7,012 nt of DNA. Source: Clostridia bacterium (GTDB lineage Bacteria > Bacillota > Clostridia > UMGS1810). The first letter of the stretch is position 1. Each line of letters opens with the position of its first letter. This document shows positions 1 to 6,433 of this stretch, in pieces. Location of the stretch: contig JAFYUA010000248.1 in assembly GCA_017549745.1 (NCBI GenBank), forward strand, positions 1 to 7,012, in the 5' to 3' direction. The position numbers were made by a program, and so were the translations under genes. Under the pieces are notes generated by a model. The model was given only the letters and a program-made list of their open reading frames with translations. It was not told the DNA's origin and did not search any database.

Positions 1-959
1 TCATTGAACGGCTCGCTGAAATTGTGGGAGCAAAGTATGGCAAGATTGGTATTTTCGGATTTGAGTTCCTTGTAGGAATGGCCATTTACCACGGCAAGGT
101 CATTGTCATAATTTTCCTGACTCACAAAGCCGCCCGGATTCTGGCAGAAGGTGCGCACCTTGTTTTTGAAAGGCGCAGGGTGACCTATGAGCTTTGATTC
201 ATAGAGCACTTCGTTTACCTTTTCCATGATTTCGCTACGCACTTCCACACGCACGCCAATATCCACTGTGCCAGGTTGATGGGCAATGCTGTGCTCAGCG
301 CATATTTTTTCGAGCCAGTCGGCACCTCTGCGCCCTGTGGCAATAACGCTGCTGTCAGCATATATCTCTTTGGTCTCGCCTTTCTTTTCGATTATGACGC
401 CTTTGCACTCGCCGTCTTGAAGGATTATGTCTTTGCATTCATAGCCAAAAAGGATTTCAACACCATTGGCAAGGAGATATTTTTCTATTTCATAATAAAG
501 CTGCTGAGCTTTTTCGGTGCCCAAGTGGCGAATAGGGCAATCCACAAGCTTGAGCCCTGCACGAATGGCACGGCTGCGGATTTTGCGCACTTCCTCGGTG
601 TTGCCTATGCCTTCGACATGCTCATCGGCGCCAAATTCGAGATATATCTTGTCGGTATAGTCAATGAGAGATTGTGCTTTTTCGCAACCTATGAGCTGAG
701 GCAAATCGCCGCCCACTTCATATGAAAGCGATAGCTTGCCGTCGGAAAAAGCGCCTGCGCCCGAAAACCCTGTGGTGATATGACAATAGGGCTTGCACGA
801 AACGCAAGATTGTGTTTTGGTCTTGGGGCAGCTTCTTTTTTCGATGGGTGCCCCCTTTTCTACAATGAGAATACTTTTGCCTGAACCTCTGCGAATCATT
901 TCAAGTGCGGTGAATATGCCTGCCGGCCCTGCACCTACAATTACTACATCCTTTTTCAT
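1..959 (-). CDS. FAD-dependent dehydrogenase, COG2509 type (C-terminus outside window)
   Basis: This holds the N-terminal 319 residues of a flavoprotein; the frame runs off the window at base 1, and full-length relatives are about 450–500 residues. It starts with a classic dinucleotide-binding fold: V-G9-A-G11-PA-G14, with E34 ending the second strand to bind the FAD ribose. A cysteine cluster follows (C44, C52, C55, C59) and then TGFSGAGAFSDGKL, the sequence that marks the uncharacterised COG2509 group. A further VIATGRRG segment fits the second flavin-contacting strand. The physiological substrate is unknown. The ATG at 957–959 is 10 bases after the Nif3 stop, with a weak AGGTT-type ribosome binding site 7 bases ahead. 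It is probably the third gene of the trmK operon. Confidence 0.85.
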   Translation of the reverse strand, partial: MKKDVVIVGAGPAGIFTALEMIRRGSGKSILIVEKGAPIEKRSCPKTKTQSCVSCKPYCHITTGFSGAGAFSDGKLSLSYEVGGDLPQLIGCEKAQSLIDYTDKIYLEFGADEHVEGIGNTEEVRKIRSRAIRAGLKLVDCPIRHLGTEKAQQLYYEIEKYLLANGVEILFGYECKDIILQDGECKGVIIEKKGETKEIYADSSVIATGRRGADWLEKICAEHSIAHQPGTVDIGVRVEVRSEIMEKVNEVLYESKLIGHPAPFKNKVRTFCQNPGGFVSQENYDNDLAVVNGHSYKELKSENTNLAILCSHNFSEPFN

Positions 960-969
960 TTCACATAAC

Positions 970-1770
970 CTACTTTACATAATATTTAAATACGGCAGTA
1001 TTAGCCTCGGATTGCATGATAGTGAGCTCAGGATATTTTTGAGCAATAATAGAGCTTATTAGTTCAATGGCAATGTGCTCGGTTTCATAATGTCCTGCAT
1101 CAATGACTGCCATGCCCGATTCATAAGCATCGCGGGCGGGATTGTATTTGACATCACCTGTGATGAAAAGGTCAACGCCCATGTCAATGCAAAGGTTCAT
1201 TTCACCTGCACCGCCGCCACAATTTACAGCCACTTTTTTCACAATGCGCTCTTTATCACCCACATATCTCACTGCTTCAATGCCGAGAGCAGATATGCAG
1301 CGCGAAAGCATATCAGAAACAGTAGTGCCCTCACTCACCTCGCCTACTCTGCCAAAACCATGACACACTCCGCCCCAATCGCTCACAGGCTCTATCACCG
1401 AAGTGTTTTGTATGCCAAGCTTTGAAGCAAGGTAATCATTGAGACCCCCATGCACGCAATCGAGATTGGTGTGGGCAGCTATCATTGCAATGTCATTTTG
1501 CACAAGCATCATGAGCGCTCTTTGCTGAGGATCGGAATCAGTAATGCGGCCTATGGGGTGAAACATCATGGGATGATGCGCTACAATAAGGTCGGCACCT
1601 TTGTCAGCTGCCTCTTGCACCACATGCTCGTCGACATCCAAAGTGACGAGCACCTTTTGCACTTTTTTTGCCCCACGCCCCACAAGATGACCCACATTGT
1701 CACCATCAAAGCTGAGAGCTTCGGGGCATATCTGATTGATATATGCTGCTATATCTGATACTGTAATCAT
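970..1770 (-). CDS. Nif3-like dinuclear metal-centre protein (DUF34 / YbgI-YqfO family)
   Basis: This is a 266-residue member of the widely conserved Nif3/DUF34 family, which forms a toroidal hexamer with two metals per subunit. The biochemical role is unsettled; databases often carry the label 'GTP cyclohydrolase I type 2 homolog'. The metal ligands can be placed at H65-H66 in AHHPMMF, D104 in HTNLD, and H227 with E231 in AGHYETE. DNVGHLVG near the N-terminus and TGDVKYN (204–210) are family signatures. At 266 residues it is like Escherichia coli YbgI (about 247) and lacks the PII-like insert that lengthens Bacillus YqfO to about 373. The ATG overlaps the trmK stop. An AAGGAG ribosome binding site inside trmK (1779–1784) lies 8 bases upstream, confirming the start. 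Confidence 0.93.
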   Translation of the reverse strand: MITVSDIAAYINQICPEALSFDGDNVGHLVGRGAKKVQKVLVTLDVDEHVVQEAADKGADLIVAHHPMMFHPIGRITDSDPQQRALMMLVQNDIAMIAAHTNLDCVHGGLNDYLASKLGIQNTSVIEPVSDWGGVCHGFGRVGEVSEGTTVSDMLSRCISALGIEAVRYVGDKERIVKKVAVNCGGGAGEMNLCIDMGVDLFITGDVKYNPARDAYESGMAVIDAGHYETEHIAIELISSIIAQKYPELTIMQSEANTAVFKYYVK

Positions 1771-2456
1771 TTTGCCAGCTCCTTTTGGTAAGCTTCATAT
1801 ATTGAAAGCTCGTGCGAATACTTTGCTATAGCTTCATTGTCAGGGCATGCAGAGCGAGAGTGACCTTCGATGATAGCTTTGCACACTCTTGTTTTGTAGT
1901 CAAGATAGTCTCCTATGGTATCGGCGCTGTTGATGCCGAGATTTGCCCCGATGTATATGAGCTCATCGGTGGGCTGTGCCTCGCCCTTGCGCACTGCCAT
2001 AATATTATAATATTTATTATCTTCACGCACCACATATTCGTCACACACACGGTAGCCGTTTGCAAAAAGAAAGCTTCTTAGCTCAGAGGGAGCAATCATT
2101 GGCTGCAAAAGCAAAAGGGTGTCATCTCCTATTGCATGAGCACCGTTTTTTATGATATCGCAAATAAGCGGCCCGCCCATGCCTGCTATGACAATGACAT
2201 CGGCCTCACCGTCTTGGAGCTTAGAGAGTCCGTCGGAGAGTCTGAGCTCTGAGCGCGGCATGCACCCATGCTTTATAAAATTTTCCTCTGCCCTCTTGAG
2301 AGGCATGGGGTTGATATCCATAGCGATTGCGTGCTTGGCAGTGCCATTTTGGAGACAAACCAACGGAATGTAACCATGGTCTGTGCCTACATCGGCAAGC
2401 ACCCGACACTTTGGCACAAGTGATGCAATTTTTGAAAGTCTGGGACTAAGCTGCAT
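1767..2456 (-). CDS. trmK: tRNA (adenine(22)-N(1))-methyltransferase
   Basis: This enzyme is an S-adenosylmethionine-dependent methyltransferase that methylates N1 of adenosine 22 in the D-loop region of bacterial tRNAs. Its 229 residues match the COG2384 family in length. A Rossmann fold is shown by motif I, ADVGTDHGYIP (21–31), with D22 and D26. An acidic residue D47 in AMDINP should contact the cofactor ribose, D75 sits in LSDGL, and the family-specific IAGMGG (90–95) takes the place of the catalytic loop. A Q-P-M follows at 118–120. The C-terminal part is mostly helical, as in Bacillus subtilis TrmK (YqfN). It overlaps the Nif3 gene by four bases (ATGA), as expected for a coupled pair. 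In Bacillus the same pair sits near sigA; here the upstream neighbour is the c-di-GMP operon. Confidence 0.93.
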   Translation of the reverse strand: MQLSPRLSKIASLVPKCRVLADVGTDHGYIPLVCLQNGTAKHAIAMDINPMPLKRAEENFIKHGCMPRSELRLSDGLSKLQDGEADVIVIAGMGGPLICDIIKNGAHAIGDDTLLLLQPMIAPSELRSFLFANGYRVCDEYVVREDNKYYNIMAVRKGEAQPTDELIYIGANLGINSADTIGDYLDYKTRVCKAIIEGHSRSACPDNEAIAKYSHELSIYEAYQKELAK

Positions 2457-2461
2457 ATTAT

Positions 2462-2467
2462 CCTCCC
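2462..2467 (-). promoter_or_regulatory. Ribosome binding site of trmK
   Basis: GGGAGG on the minus strand lies 5 bases before the ATG at 2456 and follows the terminator T-tract without a gap. It fixes the trmK start and shows that the terminator is embedded in the leader. Confidence 0.8.
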
Positions 2468-2505
2468 AAAAAATAATATCAGGATGCGGCTATGCATCCT
2501 GATAT
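2468..2505 (-). terminator. Rho-independent terminator of the c-di-GMP operon
   Basis: On the minus strand a perfect 12-bp stem, ATATCAGGATGC (2494–2505) with GCATCCTGATAT (2476–2487), encloses a 6-base loop and is followed by TATTTTTT (2468–2475). It lies about 40 bases after the deacetylase stop. The T-tract directly abuts the trmK ribosome binding site, so the element also forms part of the trmK leader. Confidence 0.85.
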
Positions 2506-2534
2506 ATTGTAGCATAAAATTGCTTCATAGTCAA
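2506..2534 (-). promoter_or_regulatory. Sigma-A-type promoter with extended -10 for trmK–nif3–dehydrogenase
   Basis: On the minus strand, TTGACT (2529–2534) and TACAAT (2506–2511) are separated by 17 bases, and TGC immediately precedes the -10 box, giving an extended -10 element. The predicted start is about 2498–2500, inside the upstream arm of the terminator stem. This gives a leader of about 43 nt. It lies between the deacetylase stop and the terminator. Confidence 0.8.
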
Positions 2535-2547
2535 AGTAAAATTTTAT

Positions 2548-3258
2548 TTAAAACCACTCGGTCAGCACCTCTTTGTTGGTGCCGTAGAAAATATCACTAT
2601 GGCCGCTTATCATGCGGCAAAACTCTTCAAACTGTGCCCAACGCTCGGGGTAGATGTCAAACTCATAGGCATGACCCCATATATAGAAAACCTTGGGAGT
2701 GTCTGCTTTGAGATGCAAAAACTCTCTGCCCATATCAAAAAGCTTATCCCACTGGGCATGATGATATATAGTGCCCTGATATTGATATAAATCACCAAAA
2801 GGCTCAAAGCTTTGGGTGGTAGTTATGGTGCGGGCATATTGTATGGGAGTGTTATTTTTTATGATATTTGCCACGCGGTCATTGCAATTGACTCCTCCGC
2901 ACGGATACGCCATGCCTGTGACCTCATAGCCGGCAAGAGCCGACAGATTGAGTCTGTCCTGTTCAACCTGACGGATTATCTCTTTGTCATCGTCAATTTG
3001 AGTAAGGTTTGGATGAGTGAGGGTGTGCACCGCTACCTCATGACCGTCATATATGTGTTTCAAATCTTCGGGTTTGATTTTGTCATGACTTATTTTAACG
3101 CCTTCGCGTTCTATATCAAAGCTTTGACCAAGAAGTTCTGAATTTATGTTGAAGGTGGCTTTGAGATTATATTTGTTAAATATCTCAATCAGTCTTATGT
3201 CCTGTGTGACACCGTCATCGTAGCTGAATGTTATGGCTTTTTTTACATCTTTAGTCAT
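2548..3258 (-). CDS. Cytoplasmic polysaccharide deacetylase-like protein (CE4 / NodB fold)
   Basis: This is a 236-residue single-domain protein of the NodB homology family, metal-dependent enzymes that remove acetyl groups from N-acetylated or O-acetylated sugars. Numbered from the ATG at 3258, motif 1 is TFSYDDG with D14 (catalytic base) and D15 (metal). Motif 2 is H78-TLTH82 with both metal-binding histidines. Motif 3 is reduced to YPCGG. A late histidine H196 in WGHAYEFD fits motif 5. The active site therefore looks intact. The N-terminus (MTKDVKKA) goes straight into the first strand, with no signal peptide or membrane anchor, unlike typical cell-wall or biofilm deacetylases. It follows the EAL gene by about a dozen bases, is probably coupled to it, and is the last gene before a strong terminator. 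A small soluble sugar or an intracellular glycoconjugate precursor is possible as substrate; none can be named from sequence. Confidence 0.88.
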   Translation of the reverse strand: MTKDVKKAITFSYDDGVTQDIRLIEIFNKYNLKATFNINSELLGQSFDIEREGVKISHDKIKPEDLKHIYDGHEVAVHTLTHPNLTQIDDDKEIIRQVEQDRLNLSALAGYEVTGMAYPCGGVNCNDRVANIIKNNTPIQYARTITTTQSFEPFGDLYQYQGTIYHHAQWDKLFDMGREFLHLKADTPKVFYIWGHAYEFDIYPERWAQFEEFCRMISGHSDIFYGTNKEVLTEWF

Positions 3259-3265
3259 CATTGTT

Positions 3266-3271
3266 CCTCCT
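3266..3271 (-). promoter_or_regulatory. Ribosome binding site of the deacetylase, overlapping the EAL stop codon
   Basis: The minus strand shows AGGAGG whose first A is the last base of the EAL gene's TGA stop. It sits 4 bases from the ATG at 3261 and 7 bases from a second, adjacent ATG at 3258. The better spacing favours the second ATG. The arrangement implies translational coupling of the two genes. Confidence 0.75.
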
Positions 3272-4035
3272 CAGGCAGTTGCAGCATTATATCTTTGAAT
3301 AAATTCCTCGCACTCTTCAGCCGGCAAAGGCTTGGAATAATACCAGCCCTGAATATAGTCACAATCGGACTGCGTGACGAGTGAATTTTGCTCCTCGGTT
3401 TCAACCCCCTCGCAAATAATGGGGTTATTGAGGCTATGAGCAAGCGCTATAATGCCAGCAAACAAATCTTTGCCTCTTTGTGTGCTGGTTTTGAGAAGAA
3501 TGTCGCGGTCAATTTTCACAATGTCGATAGGATAGTCACAAAGATTTGAAAGTGAAGTATAACCGCTACCCAAATCATCAAGATAGACCCTGAAGCCAAG
3601 TTCCTTGCAGCGGCTCACATTCTGAGTGGAAATTTCTATATTCTTTTCCATTGCATCCTCTGTGATTTCTATGGCAAGCTTTGAACGGTCAAATTCATAG
3701 GAATTTGAAATGGAAGTAATATTTTCAATGAAATTCTCCTCAGAGAGAGTTATTCTGGTAAAGTTGCATGATATAGAAATGTCGTTATATTCAGTATTTC
3801 TCCATTTTTCAAGCTGACGGCAAGCAAGCTCAAACATATAAAAATCATGCCTGCTGATAAGACCTGAAGACTCCATGTCTTCAATATAAAATCCGGGGCC
3901 TACGAGACCATTGTCGCCTCTATCCCAGCGTGAAAGCGCTTCGGCGGAAATAATCTTCTTGGTTTTGTTGTCAACAACAAACTGAAGATACATCTTGAAT
4001 TCATTTTTATCAAGAGCTTCGACTAATTTTTGCAT
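3271..4035 (-). CDS. Stand-alone EAL-domain c-di-GMP phosphodiesterase
   Basis: This is a 254-residue soluble protein made up of essentially one EAL domain, which hydrolyses c-di-GMP to the linear dinucleotide pGpG. The expected metal and catalytic residues are all present, numbered from the chosen ATG. These are E32-A33-L34 followed by S-R-W, N91, E123 in EITE, the D153-D154 pair in DDLGSGYTSL (loop 6), K174 in KID, E209 in EGVETEEQ, and Q229 in QGWYYSKPLP. It should therefore be an active phosphodiesterase, not a degenerate c-di-GMP sensor. There is no signal peptide, membrane helix or sensory domain, so control must come through a partner or through expression. The ATG follows the cyclase stop by 22 bases and has its own strong ribosome binding site. 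A longer reading from a TTG at 4071 is possible but less likely. Its own stop overlaps the next gene's ribosome binding site. Confidence 0.92.
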   Translation of the reverse strand: MQKLVEALDKNEFKMYLQFVVDNKTKKIISAEALSRWDRGDNGLVGPGFYIEDMESSGLISRHDFYMFELACRQLEKWRNTEYNDISISCNFTRITLSEENFIENITSISNSYEFDRSKLAIEITEDAMEKNIEISTQNVSRCKELGFRVYLDDLGSGYTSLSNLCDYPIDIVKIDRDILLKTSTQRGKDLFAGIIALAHSLNNPIICEGVETEEQNSLVTQSDCDYIQGWYYSKPLPAEECEEFIQRYNAATA

Positions 4036-4042
4036 TTTCCGT

Positions 4043-4050
4043 ATCACCTC
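4043..4050 (-). promoter_or_regulatory. Ribosome binding site that sets the EAL gene start
   Basis: The minus strand reads GAGGTGAT, an 8-base match to the 16S anti-Shine-Dalgarno complement, 7 bases before the ATG at 4033–4035. This supports that ATG over the in-frame TTG at 4069–4071, which overlaps the cyclase gene and has no comparable site in front of it. Confidence 0.8.
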
Positions 4051-4057
4051 TTTAGAA

Positions 4058-6358
4058 TCATTCTTTGGCAAATACCCAAAGAGTTTCTTTTACATCATCA
4101 GCATTTTCTTCTAAGCTGTAAACACTGAGTACCACAGCTTCTCCATTGACCTTTTTGTAGCTGATCTTGGGTGTGTTACCATCGGCCAATTGTCGCCTGA
4201 TAGCATCATAATTCAAAAAGCTCATAACTGCTCTGTGAAAATCAGGATGAACTGTCTCGTCTATATATTTTGTCAAAAGCTTTGAGAAATTTGATTCGTT
4301 TTCATTGTAGCCAAGATATGCCGGCATAAGGATGCGGCGTGCATTGTCGGTTGCAAGAGATACTCTGTAGATGCCATTGTAGTGTTCTTTGAGCACAGAG
4401 AGCATTGTGTCGATTTCGCTGATGCCTGTTTTGGAGTGGACATAGGTTTTGTCTTTAGTTCTTGATGTGCTGTTTTTGTCCTTATTCTGATAGTATTCGG
4501 CCTTGGCTTCATACATTCTGATTTCAGCTTCTCTTACCAGTTCTTCACAATTGGTGTTTTGCGCTCTGTAAGAAAGACCTATTGCAACTTTGTAGGTTGT
4601 TGTTTTGAGCTGCTCAACAAATACTGCTATGCTCTTTTTGATTTCTTCCTGCCTGGTGTTTGTGGCAAAAACCAAAAATTCATCACCGCCCATGCGATAG
4701 ATGCTATGACCATAGAAAACCTCTTTCAGAGTGTTTGCAATATAGATGAGCATTTCATCGCCTGCTGCGTGGCCGTATTTGTTGTTTACAATATGAAGTT
4801 CATTTACATCAATATATATGCAGGAGAAATCCTCAGGTCTTTCTTCATCCAAAACCAGGATATCTTTTTTGTATGCCACGCGGTTCAACGCTCCTGTGAG
4901 AGAGTCGGTCGTTGCAGCAAGCTCTGTTCGGCTAAGATGCTTTTTGTTGTAAATAGCAATTGAAAAGCAAATTGCAACATCTTCCAAAAGTGCTCTCACC
5001 ACTTTGCTTTTCTTTGAGTTGACAACACCCAAAATGCTTATGTGATTGTTTTTGTTGATAACAGTTGCAAAGGAAATATTATCTATTTTGTGTTGTTTCA
5101 AAAATTCATAGAATTCGCCATTTTCCTTCTGCAGGCGTGAGTTAACTTTGACATACAAAAATCCCACTGTGGAATTGTTGGTTTTATGAAACTTTGCAGC
5201 ATAACGGAAAAGGTGGAACAGTAAATAATTTCTGTCTTCACCTGAAATAAGCTGCTCTTTTTTGGACGGGAGAATATAATTATAGTCTTCACCATCAGAA
5301 TCTACAAGAAAAGCAGACCTTGAAAGAGAAAACTCACGAACTCTTTTCAGAGATTCGAACACATTATTGTTTTGCTGATTCACTTCCAAAAGAAGCTTTC
5401 TGATTGCCGAAGCATAAACAGCTATTGCCGAACGGGATTTTTCGACAAACATGATATAAATCAGATAAAGCGCCATGATTGATATCATCAGACCAAAATC
5501 AACAAACAGATTCTTTGATATATTATGTGTTTTTGCAAAAACCTGTGACTCATAGCGTGCAAGCATAATGCCCCAGTCAAAATCTTCTATCGTAGAATAG
5601 TGAACATACAAATTCTCACCATTTCTTATCGACTTGAATGATGTGAAGCCTTTGTCTGTGGTTATTAATTGTTCATAGGAATACCCCTCGTTATATTCAC
5701 GCTTTTGAAGCTCTGATAATTGGCCGGGATTGGTGTCGATTGTGTCTATGACAAATTTGCCGCTTTCTTTATCATACACAAAAAGCTGTGCATCAAGCTC
5801 TTTTGCCATCTGATTATATTTTTTGCCGATGGTGTCAAGCTGAATTACGCCATACAAAACACCCACAGTTTTACCCTGTGATACAATCGGCACGGCACTT
5901 CTTATGATTTCTTCGCCATCTCTTGTGAGATCAGGGATCCTGCCCGATATGTATTCACCTTTTGCCGCTTCGTCGGCAAAGGAGATTTTGCCGTTTAAGT
6001 CAATCGAACCCCTGCGGGTAACAAATACATTATCAGGATTCAATATACCAATGTTTGAAAACAGACCGATAGGCTTAAATGAATCAAACATGAGATTGTA
6101 GCTCTCGCCGTCACCATACAGCTTTGAGGCAAAGCTTGCCATTGTGACAAGATTTTCGCGGTCAGACTTTAACTGCAAAATCAAATCGTCCTTGATTTGC
6201 TTGGTTTGCAAATGAAGCATCTCATATGCCTCGGCTTCTGCTTCATTGTAGAAATAGCCAACCAATGACAAAAACACTGTGCATATCAAAATTACAGCAA
6301 TGATTGTGTAGAAGATATTATTATGACCATTCTTTTTTCGTTGGTGTCTTACTCCCAT
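4058..6358 (-). CDS. Membrane-bound diguanylate cyclase: Cache sensor, GAF-like linker, GGDEF, C-terminal PAS-like domain
   Basis: This gene probably makes the second messenger c-di-GMP from two GTP in response to an extracellular ligand. Residues 14–36 form a first membrane helix. About 37–280 is an external region resembling a double Cache ligand-binding domain, and 284–304 is a second helix. About 340–475 is a soluble GAF-like segment with a helical linker. The GGDEF domain covers about 480–625. It shows D485-SLTGALNR, the metal aspartate D517 in IDVNEL, YGHAAGDE (528–535) and an intact GGDEF signature at 557–561. The inhibitory RxxD motif upstream of GGDEF is absent: the expected positions are F548 and H551. 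Residues 640–766 look like a PAS-type fold. The ATG at 6358 is fixed by an in-frame TGA two codons upstream. The ribosome binding site is weak (AGAAG-like). It is the first gene of a unit with an EAL gene and a deacetylase. Cyclase activity is likely but unproven; the external ligand is unknown. Confidence 0.9.
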   Translation of the reverse strand: MGVRHQRKKNGHNNIFYTIIAVILICTVFLSLVGYFYNEAEAEAYEMLHLQTKQIKDDLILQLKSDRENLVTMASFASKLYGDGESYNLMFDSFKPIGLFSNIGILNPDNVFVTRRGSIDLNGKISFADEAAKGEYISGRIPDLTRDGEEIIRSAVPIVSQGKTVGVLYGVIQLDTIGKKYNQMAKELDAQLFVYDKESGKFVIDTIDTNPGQLSELQKREYNEGYSYEQLITTDKGFTSFKSIRNGENLYVHYSTIEDFDWGIMLARYESQVFAKTHNISKNLFVDFGLMISIMALYLIYIMFVEKSRSAIAVYASAIRKLLLEVNQQNNNVFESLKRVREFSLSRSAFLVDSDGEDYNYILPSKKEQLISGEDRNYLLFHLFRYAAKFHKTNNSTVGFLYVKVNSRLQKENGEFYEFLKQHKIDNISFATVINKNNHISILGVVNSKKSKVVRALLEDVAICFSIAIYNKKHLSRTELAATTDSLTGALNRVAYKKDILVLDEERPEDFSCIYIDVNELHIVNNKYGHAAGDEMLIYIANTLKEVFYGHSIYRMGGDEFLVFATNTRQEEIKKSIAVFVEQLKTTTYKVAIGLSYRAQNTNCEELVREAEIRMYEAKAEYYQNKDKNSTSRTKDKTYVHSKTGISEIDTMLSVLKEHYNGIYRVSLATDNARRILMPAYLGYNENESNFSKLLTKYIDETVHPDFHRAVMSFLNYDAIRRQLADGNTPKISYKKVNGEAVVLSVYSLEENADDVKETLWVFAKE

Positions 6359-6376
6359 TAGTCAATCGCTTCTTTC

Positions 6377-6401
6377 TGAAAATAGTTAGAGTATATTTTC
6401 A
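6377..6401. promoter_or_regulatory. Inverted repeat over the predicted transcription start (candidate operator)
   Basis: TGAAAATA (6377–6384) and its exact complement TATTTTCA (6394–6401) flank a 9-base spacer. The outer edge touches the -10 box and the repeat covers about +1 to +18, where a dimeric repressor would block initiation. Because the start site falls at the edge of the upstream arm, most of that arm could be transcribed, so a weak A/U-rich leader hairpin is the alternative. It matches no regulator box that I recognise. Confidence 0.4.
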
Positions 6402-6429
6402 TTATACAACCTATCTCAGATTTTTTCAA
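6401..6429 (-). promoter_or_regulatory. Sigma-A-type promoter for the c-di-GMP operon
   Basis: On the minus strand, TTGAAA (6424–6429) is separated by exactly 17 bases from a perfect TATAAT (6401–6406). The predicted transcription start is about position 6394, giving a leader of about 36 nt before the ATG at 6358. The -35 box begins five bases after the stop codon of the transporter gene. The promoter is seen by consensus only; its use is inferred. Confidence 0.8.
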
Positions 6430-6433
6430 GTGT

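Noticed and set aside
276..725. Plus-strand open frames, e.g. 276–725, 1075–1425, 2812–3141 and 4559–4963
   Set aside because: They lie opposite well-conserved minus-strand genes, have no credible ribosome binding sites, and their translations show no recognisable domains.
3271..6358. Single GGDEF–EAL gene broken by a frameshift
   Set aside because: The cyclase has a complete C-terminal domain before its stop, and the EAL gene has its own strong ribosome binding site and ATG, so two genes are the simpler reading.
6359..6400. c-di-GMP riboswitch (GEMM) upstream of the cyclase
   Set aside because: The leader is only about 36 nt and lacks the conserved two-helix aptamer; a riboswitch would not fit.
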